Notes under the pieces: generated by a model | What the model was told of the DNA's origin: nothing | The model's input: only the letters and a program-made list of their open reading frames with translations | The model's database searches: none | Source of the DNA: Thiothrix winogradskyi | Lineage (GTDB): Bacteria > Pseudomonadota > Gammaproteobacteria > Thiotrichales > Thiotrichaceae | DNA length: 64,000 nucleotides | Direction: 5' to 3' | Assembly: GCF_021650935.1 (NCBI RefSeq) | Contig: NZ_CP091244.1 | Coordinates: 3,968,001-4,032,000 of the forward strand | Made by a program: the position numbers and the translations under genes | Part shown: piece after piece, positions 53,216-60,558 of the stretch | Numbering within the stretch: position 1 is the stretch's first letter | Layout: every line of letters starts with the position of its first letter

Positions 53216-54194
53216 GCACTTACGCCCGATCTTATGCGCCAGTGCTTTGCTATTCTCGATTGCCCATGCTGCGGAAGTGCCTGACCCACTAAGTCTGGAT
53301 CAGGCGCTGAATTTTGCTGATGGTCATCCGCGTACCCAGCTTGCACCGGAAATTGCCCAACGTTACCCCGCGCCCCAGCCCGTGTATCTGGACTGCCACA
53401 ACCTTGCGTACAACAACAATACCAGCCCCGATAATCAGCGTGACCGCCAACTGGCAGGGCTGGTTTCCCCTCTGGATAATCAGCGTTTGGAAATCCTCCA
53501 GCGCTTTTTCGATGTCTTGTTGGCAGATGGCAGCGCGGTGCGTGATAACGAAAACATGGCGGTGTATTTCATCCCGCTGGATCGCACCCGCACCCGCATG
53601 GAATTGAAAGAGTTTTCCGAACTCGATGTTGCGGAACTGGATGCCGAATACCAGATTGTCCGCCAGCAAGGTGCTGCCAGCATGGCGTCACAACGCCTGA
53701 CCCGTTCCTTGTTGTCACAAGCCATCAATAACCCCCAGACCTTACCTAACGAGTTGAATCCACCGACACTTGGCAAATTCCCCGCTGAAATGCCAACGCT
53801 GGATGAATTGGTCGCAGCCAGTTTGCAAGGCAATAAGTGGCTGAAAGACCGCCGTGACGATGCCAAAGCCGACGAACAGGCGGTGCTCGACATGGAATTA
53901 CGCCAGCAAATTCTCGAACTGCTATTGCGTCTGGATATTTTCAAGGTTGCCGAAGGGCGCTCCCAAGCGGAAATTCTCTGGCGTGACTATTATCTGGAAC
54001 GCAGCCGTACCCTGTACGAACAAGAAGTCAAATCCGACATTGGCGATGCCATGACCCAACAAAGCAAAGCGCGTTTGCAAGAACAACAAATCCAGTTTTG
54101 CCAAGCACTTACCCTTGCGCAACTCAATGCCCTGCAAGGCAAACCCGTCTGGCCACTGCCGCAACCTGCTAAACAAGAGGAAAAGCCCGAATGA
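53202..54194 (+). CDS. TolC-like periplasmic/outer membrane protein, unassigned
   Basis: 330 residues with a signal peptide ('PRVKHLRPILCASALLFSIAHA'). 'PDPLSLDQALNFADGHP' near the N-terminus and long Ala/Gln/Leu-rich helices later ('QAVLDMELRQQILELLLRL', 'KARLQEQQIQFCQALTLAQLNALQGKP') resemble outer-membrane efflux proteins. Somewhat short for TolC (usually over 400 residues). The start overlaps the previous gene by 14 bases, the end overlaps the adaptor gene by 4 bases. Channel function is inferred from position and build only. Confidence 0.55.
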   Translation: MPRVKHLRPILCASALLFSIAHAAEVPDPLSLDQALNFADGHPRTQLAPEIAQRYPAPQPVYLDCHNLAYNNNTSPDNQRDRQLAGLVSPLDNQRLEILQRFFDVLLADGSAVRDNENMAVYFIPLDRTRTRMELKEFSELDVAELDAEYQIVRQQGAASMASQRLTRSLLSQAINNPQTLPNELNPPTLGKFPAEMPTLDELVAASLQGNKWLKDRRDDAKADEQAVLDMELRQQILELLLRLDIFKVAEGRSQAEILWRDYYLERSRTLYEQEVKSDIGDAMTQQSKARLQEQQIQFCQALTLAQLNALQGKPVWPLPQPAKQEEKPE

Positions 54195-54970
54195 GATCGA
54201 CCCCGCTAAGCCTCCGGTTACTTTTGCCCGCCCTATTAGTGTGCAGCCTGCCCGCTCAGGCTTTGGAACTCAAAGGGCGTTTGGAATGGATGCACAAAGT
54301 TGACATGCGCGTCATTGAAAACGGCATTGTCGAAAAAGTGAATGTCACCACAGGGCAACACGTCAATGCTGGTGATGTCTTGGTGCGCATGGATCAACGC
54401 AAGCAAAAAGCCACGCTGCTGGAAGCTAAAGCCCGCGTTGCCCGCGCAACATTAAGCATGGACGATGCTGCTCGCGATATGGCACGTACCCAAGAGCTGT
54501 TTGACCGTGGCTTAATTGCCGAAGAAGAGTTGAAAGATGGCGAATTGAAACAAGCCGTGGCACAAACCGAAATGGAATCCGCCAAAGCCGCTGAAGAAGC
54601 CGCACAAGTCGCCTTGGAACACACCGAACTCAAAGCCCCGTTTTCCGGCATTATTGCTGCGAATACTGCTTGGCAAGGCGCAGTGATTTTCGCAGGCAAA
54701 CAAGACCAGCCGCTGATTACCTTAGCACCCGATGATCAGATGGTCGCACGGGTATTGGTCACAGCCGATGTGTTGCGCCGCCATGCGGTCGGGCAAAGCG
54801 CACAAGTACTGGTGAATGGCAGCTCGCGCAATGGCAAAATCTACCGCCAAGGCGTGGAAGCCGTGCGGATTGAACCGGAAGGTGCTATTTACGAGTTGGA
54901 TATTATCTTCAAACCCAATAACAAAGAATTGTTGCGACCCTCAGAATCAGTCAGGGTGGTATTGCCATAA
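54191..54970 (+). CDS. Efflux RND/HlyD-type periplasmic adaptor subunit
   Basis: 259 residues with a signal peptide (ends AQA). Two lipoyl-like halves ('VNVTTGQHVNAGDVLVRMD' and 'HTELKAPFSGIIAANTAW') embrace a helical hairpin rich in Ala/Glu/Leu (about residues 78-140). No inner-membrane pump gene is adjacent. Followed by a strong terminator. Confidence 0.8.
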   Translation: MRSTPLSLRLLLPALLVCSLPAQALELKGRLEWMHKVDMRVIENGIVEKVNVTTGQHVNAGDVLVRMDQRKQKATLLEAKARVARATLSMDDAARDMARTQELFDRGLIAEEELKDGELKQAVAQTEMESAKAAEEAAQVALEHTELKAPFSGIIAANTAWQGAVIFAGKQDQPLITLAPDDQMVARVLVTADVLRRHAVGQSAQVLVNGSSRNGKIYRQGVEAVRIEPEGAIYELDIIFKPNNKELLRPSESVRVVLP

Positions 54971-55000
54971 AAAAAGGGCTACGGATGTAGCCCTCTTTTT
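54971..55000. terminator. Bidirectional intrinsic terminator
   Basis: AGGGCTAC (54975-54982), GGAT loop, GTAGCCCT (54987-54994), with AAAAA before and TTTTTT after, so it can end both the adaptor gene and the convergent low-complexity protein gene. Confidence 0.88.
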
Positions 55001-55025
55001 TCAGCAACAATACGTGCTTACCTAA

Positions 55026-55859
55026 TTAGTTAGCTGGTGGTGCTGACGGTGGCGCTGGAATACCCGCTGGTGGTGCTGGCGGCGGCGGTGGCATATCCAC
55101 TGCTGGTGCTGCTGGTGCTGCTGGTACTGCCGCTGCCTCAGCAGCAGGCGCTGCTGCCGCTGGTGCTGACTCTGTTGCTGGTGCAGCAGCCGGAGCCGTT
55201 ACCGCAACAGTGGTTGCTGCTTGACGCGCCGCCGCTGCCTTACGCTGCTCTTCTACCTTCTTGAAAAATGCATCGGCTTGCGCCCGTTGCATCAACATTT
55301 GCTGATAAATCTGCTCAAAACTAGGCGCTTGCGGCATCATCGGTGCAGCACCGTAACCTGGCATCATCGGCATTTGAGCACCTTGCATCGGCATCATCGG
55401 CATTTGACCGCCCTGCATTGGCATGGATGGCATCTGAGCACCCTGCATTGGCATACCACCAGCGCCACCCCACGGGTTGCCACCGCCTTGTGAGGAATTG
55501 CCAGTGCCATACATATTGTTGTAAGCATTGCCATAACCATAGCCAGTCCCTTGCAGGTTGCTAGCACCATCACCGCGCCCGCTGCCAGCCATGTCGCTTG
55601 CCATATCGGTTTTGCCTTTGCCTTTCAGCGTAATGGTGAAATCGACTTCGCCATCGGAATCCGCTTTACCACGCCCAAAACCGGAAGCATCGCTTGCACC
55701 ACTGCCATAACCTTGACCAGAACCGCTGGTGTTACCTTGACCGCTACCATAGCCTTGACCTGCGCCAGTACCTTTGTCAAAACCATCCATAAAATCAGCA
55801 GAAACCAAACCGGAAATGGCAAGCCCTGCGATGAAAAGTGCTGTTTTAGTGTATTTCAT
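55026..55859 (-). CDS. Exported low-complexity protein rich in Gly, Met, Pro, Ala (candidate sulfur-globule protein)
   Basis: 277 residues. Signal peptide (MKYTKTALFIAGLAISGLVSA), then a Gly/Ser/Tyr region (residues 30-60, units GQGYGSGQG), a mid-section with GSGRGD, a Met/Pro/Gln section with repeated PMQGAQMP and PMQGGQMP units (about 140-175), a short helix (EQIYQQMLMQRAQADAFFKKVEEQRKAA) and an Ala/Pro C-terminus. Such composition matches sulfur-globule proteins, but elastic or adhesive structural roles are as likely. Not in an operon. Confidence 0.5.
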   Translation of the reverse strand: MKYTKTALFIAGLAISGLVSADFMDGFDKGTGAGQGYGSGQGNTSGSGQGYGSGASDASGFGRGKADSDGEVDFTITLKGKGKTDMASDMAGSGRGDGASNLQGTGYGYGNAYNNMYGTGNSSQGGGNPWGGAGGMPMQGAQMPSMPMQGGQMPMMPMQGAQMPMMPGYGAAPMMPQAPSFEQIYQQMLMQRAQADAFFKKVEEQRKAAAARQAATTVAVTAPAAAPATESAPAAAAPAAEAAAVPAAPAAPAVDMPPPPPAPPAGIPAPPSAPPAN

Positions 55860-56096
55860 GAAATCGTCCTCTCCTCTCGTGGTGATTGGTTATCCTTGCT
55901 CTTGCAGGGATAAACGACTGCTGCACCAGCCCCTAGCGCTTGATACAGTGTCTGCATAATGCTTTATTTGTAAGGCGATGTATACCCATAGCAGGCTACT
56001 GTGACGTTAACTTCTTTGGAGCTATGGTGCTGGATGGGGGCTTGAAAATCGAAAGCGGCGGTTCCTTGCTAGAACTGATGGATTAACCTTTTTTGT

Positions 56097-56963
56097 TTAG
56101 CGCAACAACAGTGTTGGAATCGTGGATGCCCGCAACAAACCATTAGTCGTGCTGCCAAACAGCCAGCTACGCAACGGCGAATGCGTGTACGAACCCATAA
56201 TCAGCATATCAATGCTGCGTTCCCTCACCTGACTAGCAATCACCGTTTCCGGGTCGCCGGAAAGCAACGCGGCATGGGTTTCAAACCCCGCCGCTTCCAG
56301 CGTGGTTTTCGCCCACTCCAACTGCTTGCGCAAACCTTTGCCCGGTTCGCCGGAAGTAATCACATGAATCGGCAAACCCACAAACAACGAGCAAGCCGCA
56401 ATCAGCTCCACGCCTTTACGCGACACGCTGCCACCGTCAAACGCCATCATCACCTGTTGCGGCACTTTGAAATCGTCGGTAATCGTCAGGATCGGGCGGT
56501 GCAAGGCACGCACCACGTTTTCAACATTGCGCCCCAAATCGCGCTGGGTGGTTTCCGCCGATTGTCCGCGTCGACCGAGGATGAACATGCGCACCCCCTC
56601 CTCTTGCTCGATCAAGGTATCCACCAGCGTACCGTGACGCTGGCGCACGTCGGGGGCTTCCACCCCGGCGGCAATGGCACGTTCCCGCAAACGGTTGAGG
56701 AACAGCCGCCCGCTTTCCCGCGCTTGCTTGCTAAAATCCTCATCCTCTTTGGATAGCTTATCCATCAACACTTTTTGCGCATCGAAACCAATCGCGCCGC
56801 TGTGGTCAGTATTATGGCGCGAACGCTCTGGGTGGCGGTCAAGAATGTGCAGAAATTCCAACGGCAGTTCCATGCGGGTAGCCACCCACGCGGCATAATC
56901 CGCCACATGGTCGGCGTAGTGTGACTGGTCAACGCAAGCGAGAATCTTGTTTTCAGATTTCAT
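56097..56963 (-). CDS. Tandem universal stress protein
   Basis: 288 residues with two Usp domains: 'KILACVDQSHYADHVADYAAWVA' and 'QQVMMAFDGGSVSRKGVELIAACS'; 'GRRGQSAETT' and 'MGSYTHSPLRSWLFGSTTNGLL' close each half with nucleotide-binding Gly/Ser residues. It starts 11 bases after the SulP gene on the same strand, so both are probably transcribed together. Confidence 0.9.
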   Translation of the reverse strand: MKSENKILACVDQSHYADHVADYAAWVATRMELPLEFLHILDRHPERSRHNTDHSGAIGFDAQKVLMDKLSKEDEDFSKQARESGRLFLNRLRERAIAAGVEAPDVRQRHGTLVDTLIEQEEGVRMFILGRRGQSAETTQRDLGRNVENVVRALHRPILTITDDFKVPQQVMMAFDGGSVSRKGVELIAACSLFVGLPIHVITSGEPGKGLRKQLEWAKTTLEAAGFETHAALLSGDPETVIASQVRERSIDMLIMGSYTHSPLRSWLFGSTTNGLLRASTIPTLLLR

Positions 56964-56974
56964 GGGGTTGCTCC

Positions 56975-58450
56975 TTAATGACCAGTCAACAGGTCGTCGC
57001 CGCCTGCTTTGTCGTGCGTTCCGAAACGGTCAATCAGGGTGGCACTGGCTTCATTCAAACCGACCACTTCCACTTCCGTGCCTTCGCGGCGGAATTTCAC
57101 CACCACCTTGTCGAGCGCACCCACCGCAGTTAAATCCCAGAAATGCGCACGGCTGACATCAATCTGCACTTTTTCCAGCACATCTTTGAAATCGAACGAC
57201 GCAATAAACGCATCGGATGACGCAAAAAATACCTGACCCACCACTTCATAAACACGCATCCGCCCTTCGTCTTCCGAACGTGAACGCACGTACATATAAC
57301 GCCCGATCTTGTTGGCAAAGAAGAAACCGGACAGCAACACCCCGACCAGTACACCTTGCGCCAGATCGTGGGTTGCCACCACCACGGCTACCGTGGCAAT
57401 CATCACCGTATTGAAACTTTTCGGGTGTTCGCGCAGTTTGCGCACCGAATCCCAGTTAAACGTGCCAATCGACACCATGATCATCACCGCCACCAGTGCC
57501 GCCATTGGAATTTGCGCCACCCAATCACCAATGAACACAATCATTAACAACAGGAATACGCCCGCCGCCAAGGTAGACAAGCGCCCGCGTCCGCCGGATT
57601 TTACATTGATTACCGATTGCCCGATCATCGCGCAGCCCGCCATGCCACCGAGGAAACCAGAGGCAATATTCGCCACCCCTTGCCCCATGCACTCGCGCTT
57701 TTTATTACTGGTGGAATCGGTTAAATCATCCACAATCGTTGCTGTCATCAACGACTCCAACAAGCCGACCACTGCCAAGGTCAGTGACACGGGGAAAATG
57801 ATCGCGAGGGTTTCAAAATTCAACGGCACATCCGGCAACAGGAATATCGGCAAACTATCCGGCAATTCCCCCATATCGCCCACAGTACGAATATCCAGCC
57901 CCAGCGTAATCGCCACTATCGTCAGCACCACAATCGCCACCAGCGGCGACGGAATGGCTTTGGTCACATAGGGCAACAGGTAAATAATCCCCAAACCCGC
58001 CGCGACCATCACATACACTGTCCAGCCCATGCCGATCAGTTCCGGCAATTGCGCCATGAATATCAAAATCGCCAGCGCATTCACAAAGCCGACAATCACC
58101 GCCCGTGACACAAAACGCATCAACAAATCCAGTCGGATCAACCCGGCGATAATCTGCAATAACCCCGTGAGCAAGGTTGCCGCCAGCAAGTATTGCAAAC
58201 CGTGCTCTTTAACCAGCATCACCATGACCAGCGCCATCGCACCCGTCGCGGCGGAAATCATCCCCGGACGACCACCCGCAAATGCAATCACGACAGCGAT
58301 ACAAAACGAGGCATACAGCCCCACTTTCGGGTCAACGCCCGCAATAATTGAAAAGGCGATGGCTTCGGGAATGAGCGCTAAAGCGACGACGAGTCCGGCA
58401 AGCAGGTCATTTTTGACATTGCCGAGCCAATCCTGTTGGAGAGATTTCAT
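56975..58450 (-). CDS. SulP-family inorganic anion transporter with STAS domain
   Basis: 491 residues. About 12 membrane helices with 'NDLLAGLVVALALIPEAIAFSIIAGVDPKVGLYASF' at the start and 'QGVANIASGFLGGMAGCAMIGQSVINVKSGGRGRLSTL' mid-way; a C-terminal STAS domain ('VDVSRAHFWDLTAVGALDKVVVKFRREGTEVEVVGLN'). May carry sulfate or bicarbonate; the sulfur setting makes sulfate attractive, but it is not proven. The ATG at 58450 is chosen over 58597. The 225 bases to the next gene contain no recognised feature. Confidence 0.92.
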   Translation of the reverse strand: MKSLQQDWLGNVKNDLLAGLVVALALIPEAIAFSIIAGVDPKVGLYASFCIAVVIAFAGGRPGMISAATGAMALVMVMLVKEHGLQYLLAATLLTGLLQIIAGLIRLDLLMRFVSRAVIVGFVNALAILIFMAQLPELIGMGWTVYVMVAAGLGIIYLLPYVTKAIPSPLVAIVVLTIVAITLGLDIRTVGDMGELPDSLPIFLLPDVPLNFETLAIIFPVSLTLAVVGLLESLMTATIVDDLTDSTSNKKRECMGQGVANIASGFLGGMAGCAMIGQSVINVKSGGRGRLSTLAAGVFLLLMIVFIGDWVAQIPMAALVAVMIMVSIGTFNWDSVRKLREHPKSFNTVMIATVAVVVATHDLAQGVLVGVLLSGFFFANKIGRYMYVRSRSEDEGRMRVYEVVGQVFFASSDAFIASFDFKDVLEKVQIDVSRAHFWDLTAVGALDKVVVKFRREGTEVEVVGLNEASATLIDRFGTHDKAGGDDLLTGH

Positions 58451-58675
58451 GGTTTCAGTTCCATTGCCAGAATCGGCAAAACGCGGGTTAATCGTGAGAA
58501 GGTGCGAATTATAGGTGGCTACGAAGGCAAAGGAAAGCTGCCCGAACATTGCCACAAAATCAGTACCCGCGCTTTCCTGCAATTTTTGGAGCAACAAAGT
58601 CTGCTGGCTTCAGCCGCTGACATTGAGCGTAAAGCCATACAAGCGGGACGGGCGTTTTCGCAACTGCGGTTTCCA

Positions 58676-59797
58676 CTAACATGACGGTAGCTCCGCCGCC
58701 GTCACCAGCCGATAACTGGTACTCCGCCCCTTCGCCGGATTCTGCACCAACACGCCCCACGCCAGCAACGCTGAAATATCGCGCAAAGCCGTATCATTCG
58801 AGCATTTCGCCAAGGTCGCGTATTTTGATGTGTTCAAATACCCCTCGAAATCACCCAACATCCGGTTCAACACCACCCGCTGCCGCGCATTCACCGCATA
58901 AGGATGCAAGCACTCCCACACCTTAGCTTTGTGCAACACCGCGCCCAACGCCTCCCCAGCACTCACAATTGCCCGCTCCAGACACCCCAAAAACCAGCCA
59001 AGCCATGGCGTAATATCCAGCGAACCGCGTTGCTGGCGTTCCAATTGCTCATAGTAGTGTTTGCGTTCGGCTTCAATTTGCGCCGACATGCTGTAAAACC
59101 GCTGCGGCGTTTGATCCGCTCGTGCCAACGCCATATCCGCAATCGCTCTGGCAATGCGCCCGTTACCATCCTCAAACGGGTGCAAGGTGATAAACCAAAA
59201 ATGCGCCACACCCGCTTTCAGCACCGGGTCAAGCCCGCCATCAGCCGCGAACCAATCCAAAAACGCCGCCATTTCATCTGGCAAACGGGTGGCTTCTGGT
59301 GCTTCAAAATGCACCCGTGTACGCCCGTAGCCACCGGATATAACCTGCATCGCCCCCGCCGAAGGCGGTCGCCACATGCCCACCATAATCGGGGTCATGC
59401 CACTGAACCCGCTCGGAAACAAAGCGCAATGCCATGCGCATAAACGTTCTTCGGTCAACGCTTGTGGGTAAGCCTGCGTCGCATCCAGCATCACTTCGAC
59501 AATACCCTCCACGTGGCGGCTGGCAGGCAAATGCCCGCCCTGATCCATCCCCAATTTGCGGGCAATCGACGAACGGACTTCCTCTCGGTTCAGTCGCTCA
59601 CCTTCAATGGCAGACGATTTCACCACGTCATTAGTCAGCGCATTCAAACTGGCTTCCATCTGGAATGAAAAGCCCAACGCCTCCATGCGCCCCAGCAACC
59701 GCCCTTGTTGGTGGCGCACCGATGCCAACGGGGTGCTTAAGGCTTTGTCATCCCAGTAAAAACGAGGCCAGTCAGGTTGTTCATGTATCCATTTCAT
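58676..59797 (-). CDS. Fic-domain AMP-transferase with C-terminal winged helix
   Basis: 373 residues. Active-site motif 'HPFEDGNGRIAR' (about residues 200-211) for AMP transfer from ATP, and an N-terminal inhibitory motif 'SSAIEGERLN' (about 63), so a class II Fic. The C-terminal 90 residues look like a winged HTH ('LNTSKYATLAKCSNDTALRDISALLAWGVLVQN'), which could bind DNA. Divergent from the bacteriohemerythrin gene across a region with five copies of TAATCACCGCA, a possible self-operator. Confidence 0.92.
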   Translation of the reverse strand: MKWIHEQPDWPRFYWDDKALSTPLASVRHQQGRLLGRMEALGFSFQMEASLNALTNDVVKSSAIEGERLNREEVRSSIARKLGMDQGGHLPASRHVEGIVEVMLDATQAYPQALTEERLCAWHCALFPSGFSGMTPIMVGMWRPPSAGAMQVISGGYGRTRVHFEAPEATRLPDEMAAFLDWFAADGGLDPVLKAGVAHFWFITLHPFEDGNGRIARAIADMALARADQTPQRFYSMSAQIEAERKHYYEQLERQQRGSLDITPWLGWFLGCLERAIVSAGEALGAVLHKAKVWECLHPYAVNARQRVVLNRMLGDFEGYLNTSKYATLAKCSNDTALRDISALLAWGVLVQNPAKGRSTSYRLVTAAELPSC

Positions 59798-59799
59798 CG

Positions 59800-59899
59800 T
59801 AATCACCGCAGCTATTGCAGTGTTTATAGAACCTAATCGCCGCAAACGCAAGCCTAATCACCGCATAATTTGCGGTGATTAACCCCACTATTCACCGCA
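59800..59899. promoter_or_regulatory. Cluster of five TAATCACCGCA-type motifs (Fic/hemerythrin region)
   Basis: Copies at 59800-59810 (TAATCACCGCA), 59834-59844 (TAATCGCCGCA), 59855-59865 (exact), 59871-59881 (inverse, TGCGGTGATTA) and 59889-59899 (TATTCACCGCA). The third and fourth form an 11-base inverted repeat. Five hits in 100 bases of the divergent promoter region strongly suggest an operator array. Candidate binder: the winged helix of the Fic protein. Confidence 0.7.
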
Positions 59900-59905
59900 A
59901 CATCC

Positions 59906-59919
59906 TTGACCTGAATCAA
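59906..59919 (+). promoter_or_regulatory. FNR/ANR-like box upstream of bacteriohemerythrin
   Basis: TTGAC-CTGA-ATCAA, one change from the FNR consensus, 60 bases before the chosen hemerythrin start. The half-sites equal those of the box before ccoN. Confidence 0.55.
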
Positions 59920-59978
59920 TGTCACCCGCGTCGCCATGCCCTACCCTTGCGCCATGCTTGACTTCAAAGGGTATGACA

Positions 59979-60413
59979 ATGGCTTACACTGAACTTTACG
60001 CTGCGGATTGGAATGCGTTGCCGAACGTGGCGATGCCGTTTATGAACACGGTGCACAGCGATGAATTGGCGCTGGTGTCGCGCTTGCTGACAGACCTCGA
60101 AAACGCCACCGCGCCCGCCAGCATCGACACACAAATCGCGGCGTGGGTCGAACACACGAGGGCGCATTTTGCTCGCGAAGAACGCTTGATGCACGAATAC
60201 GATTTCTTCGCCACGCCCTGCCACCAAGGTGAACACGAAGCGGCGTTGCTGCAATTGCTGGGTGTGCAACAGCAATGGTTACGCGAGCGCGATACCGCGA
60301 TGTTGCAGGATTACATCCAGCATTGGCGCGAATGGCTGCAACAACACATCAGCACGATGGATTTTGTGACGGCACAATTCCTCAGCCAGTTGAATGTGCA
60401 GGTGGAGCTGTAA
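59979..60413 (+). CDS. Bacteriohemerythrin
   Basis: 144 residues, oxygen-binding diiron protein. Iron ligands are visible: His in 'MNTVHSDELALV', 'WVEHTRAHFAREERLMHEY' (H-x3-E), 'CHQGEHEAALL' (two His) and 'QQHISTMDFV' (H-x4-D). The ATG at 59979 is favoured because AAAGGG sits at a normal distance; 59973 is close. May sense or deliver oxygen at low oxygen levels, consistent with the upstream box. Confidence 0.9.
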   Translation: MAYTELYAADWNALPNVAMPFMNTVHSDELALVSRLLTDLENATAPASIDTQIAAWVEHTRAHFAREERLMHEYDFFATPCHQGEHEAALLQLLGVQQQWLRERDTAMLQDYIQHWREWLQQHISTMDFVTAQFLSQLNVQVEL

Positions 60414-60430
60414 CAAAACAACCTCTTACT

Positions 60431-60474
60431 CCCCCTCTACCTCTGGGAGAGGGGGCTGGGGGTGAGGGTCTTCA
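60431..60474. repeat. GC-rich palindromic repeat after bacteriohemerythrin
   Basis: CCCCCTCTACCTCTGGGAGAGGGGGCTGGGGGTGAGGGTCTTCA, same family as the copies at 46531 and 46795, sharing 'GGTGAGGGTCTTC' and 'GGGAGAGGGG'. In the gap between the convergent hemerythrin and PKD-protein genes. Confidence 0.65.
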
Positions 60475-60558
60475 ACTCCCCAATATCATCCAACACCGCC
60501 TGAATGACTGTCTCAGACACGCAACAAATCCAGTTGTCGCTTGCAGGACAAGCCCTAA

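Noticed and set aside
56024..56086. 20-codon frame with a GGAG before the ATG, ending ELLELMD-like (plus strand)
   Set aside because: Too short to judge, no recognised peptide family, and upstream of two minus-strand genes; could be chance.
57309..57971. 220-codon plus-strand frame opposite sulP
   Set aside because: Shadow of the membrane-protein gene; Thr/Asn-rich translation with no features.
58436..58684. 82-codon plus-strand frame between SulP and Fic genes
   Set aside because: No RBS, no recognised domain and it overlaps the sulP start and fic end on the other strand.
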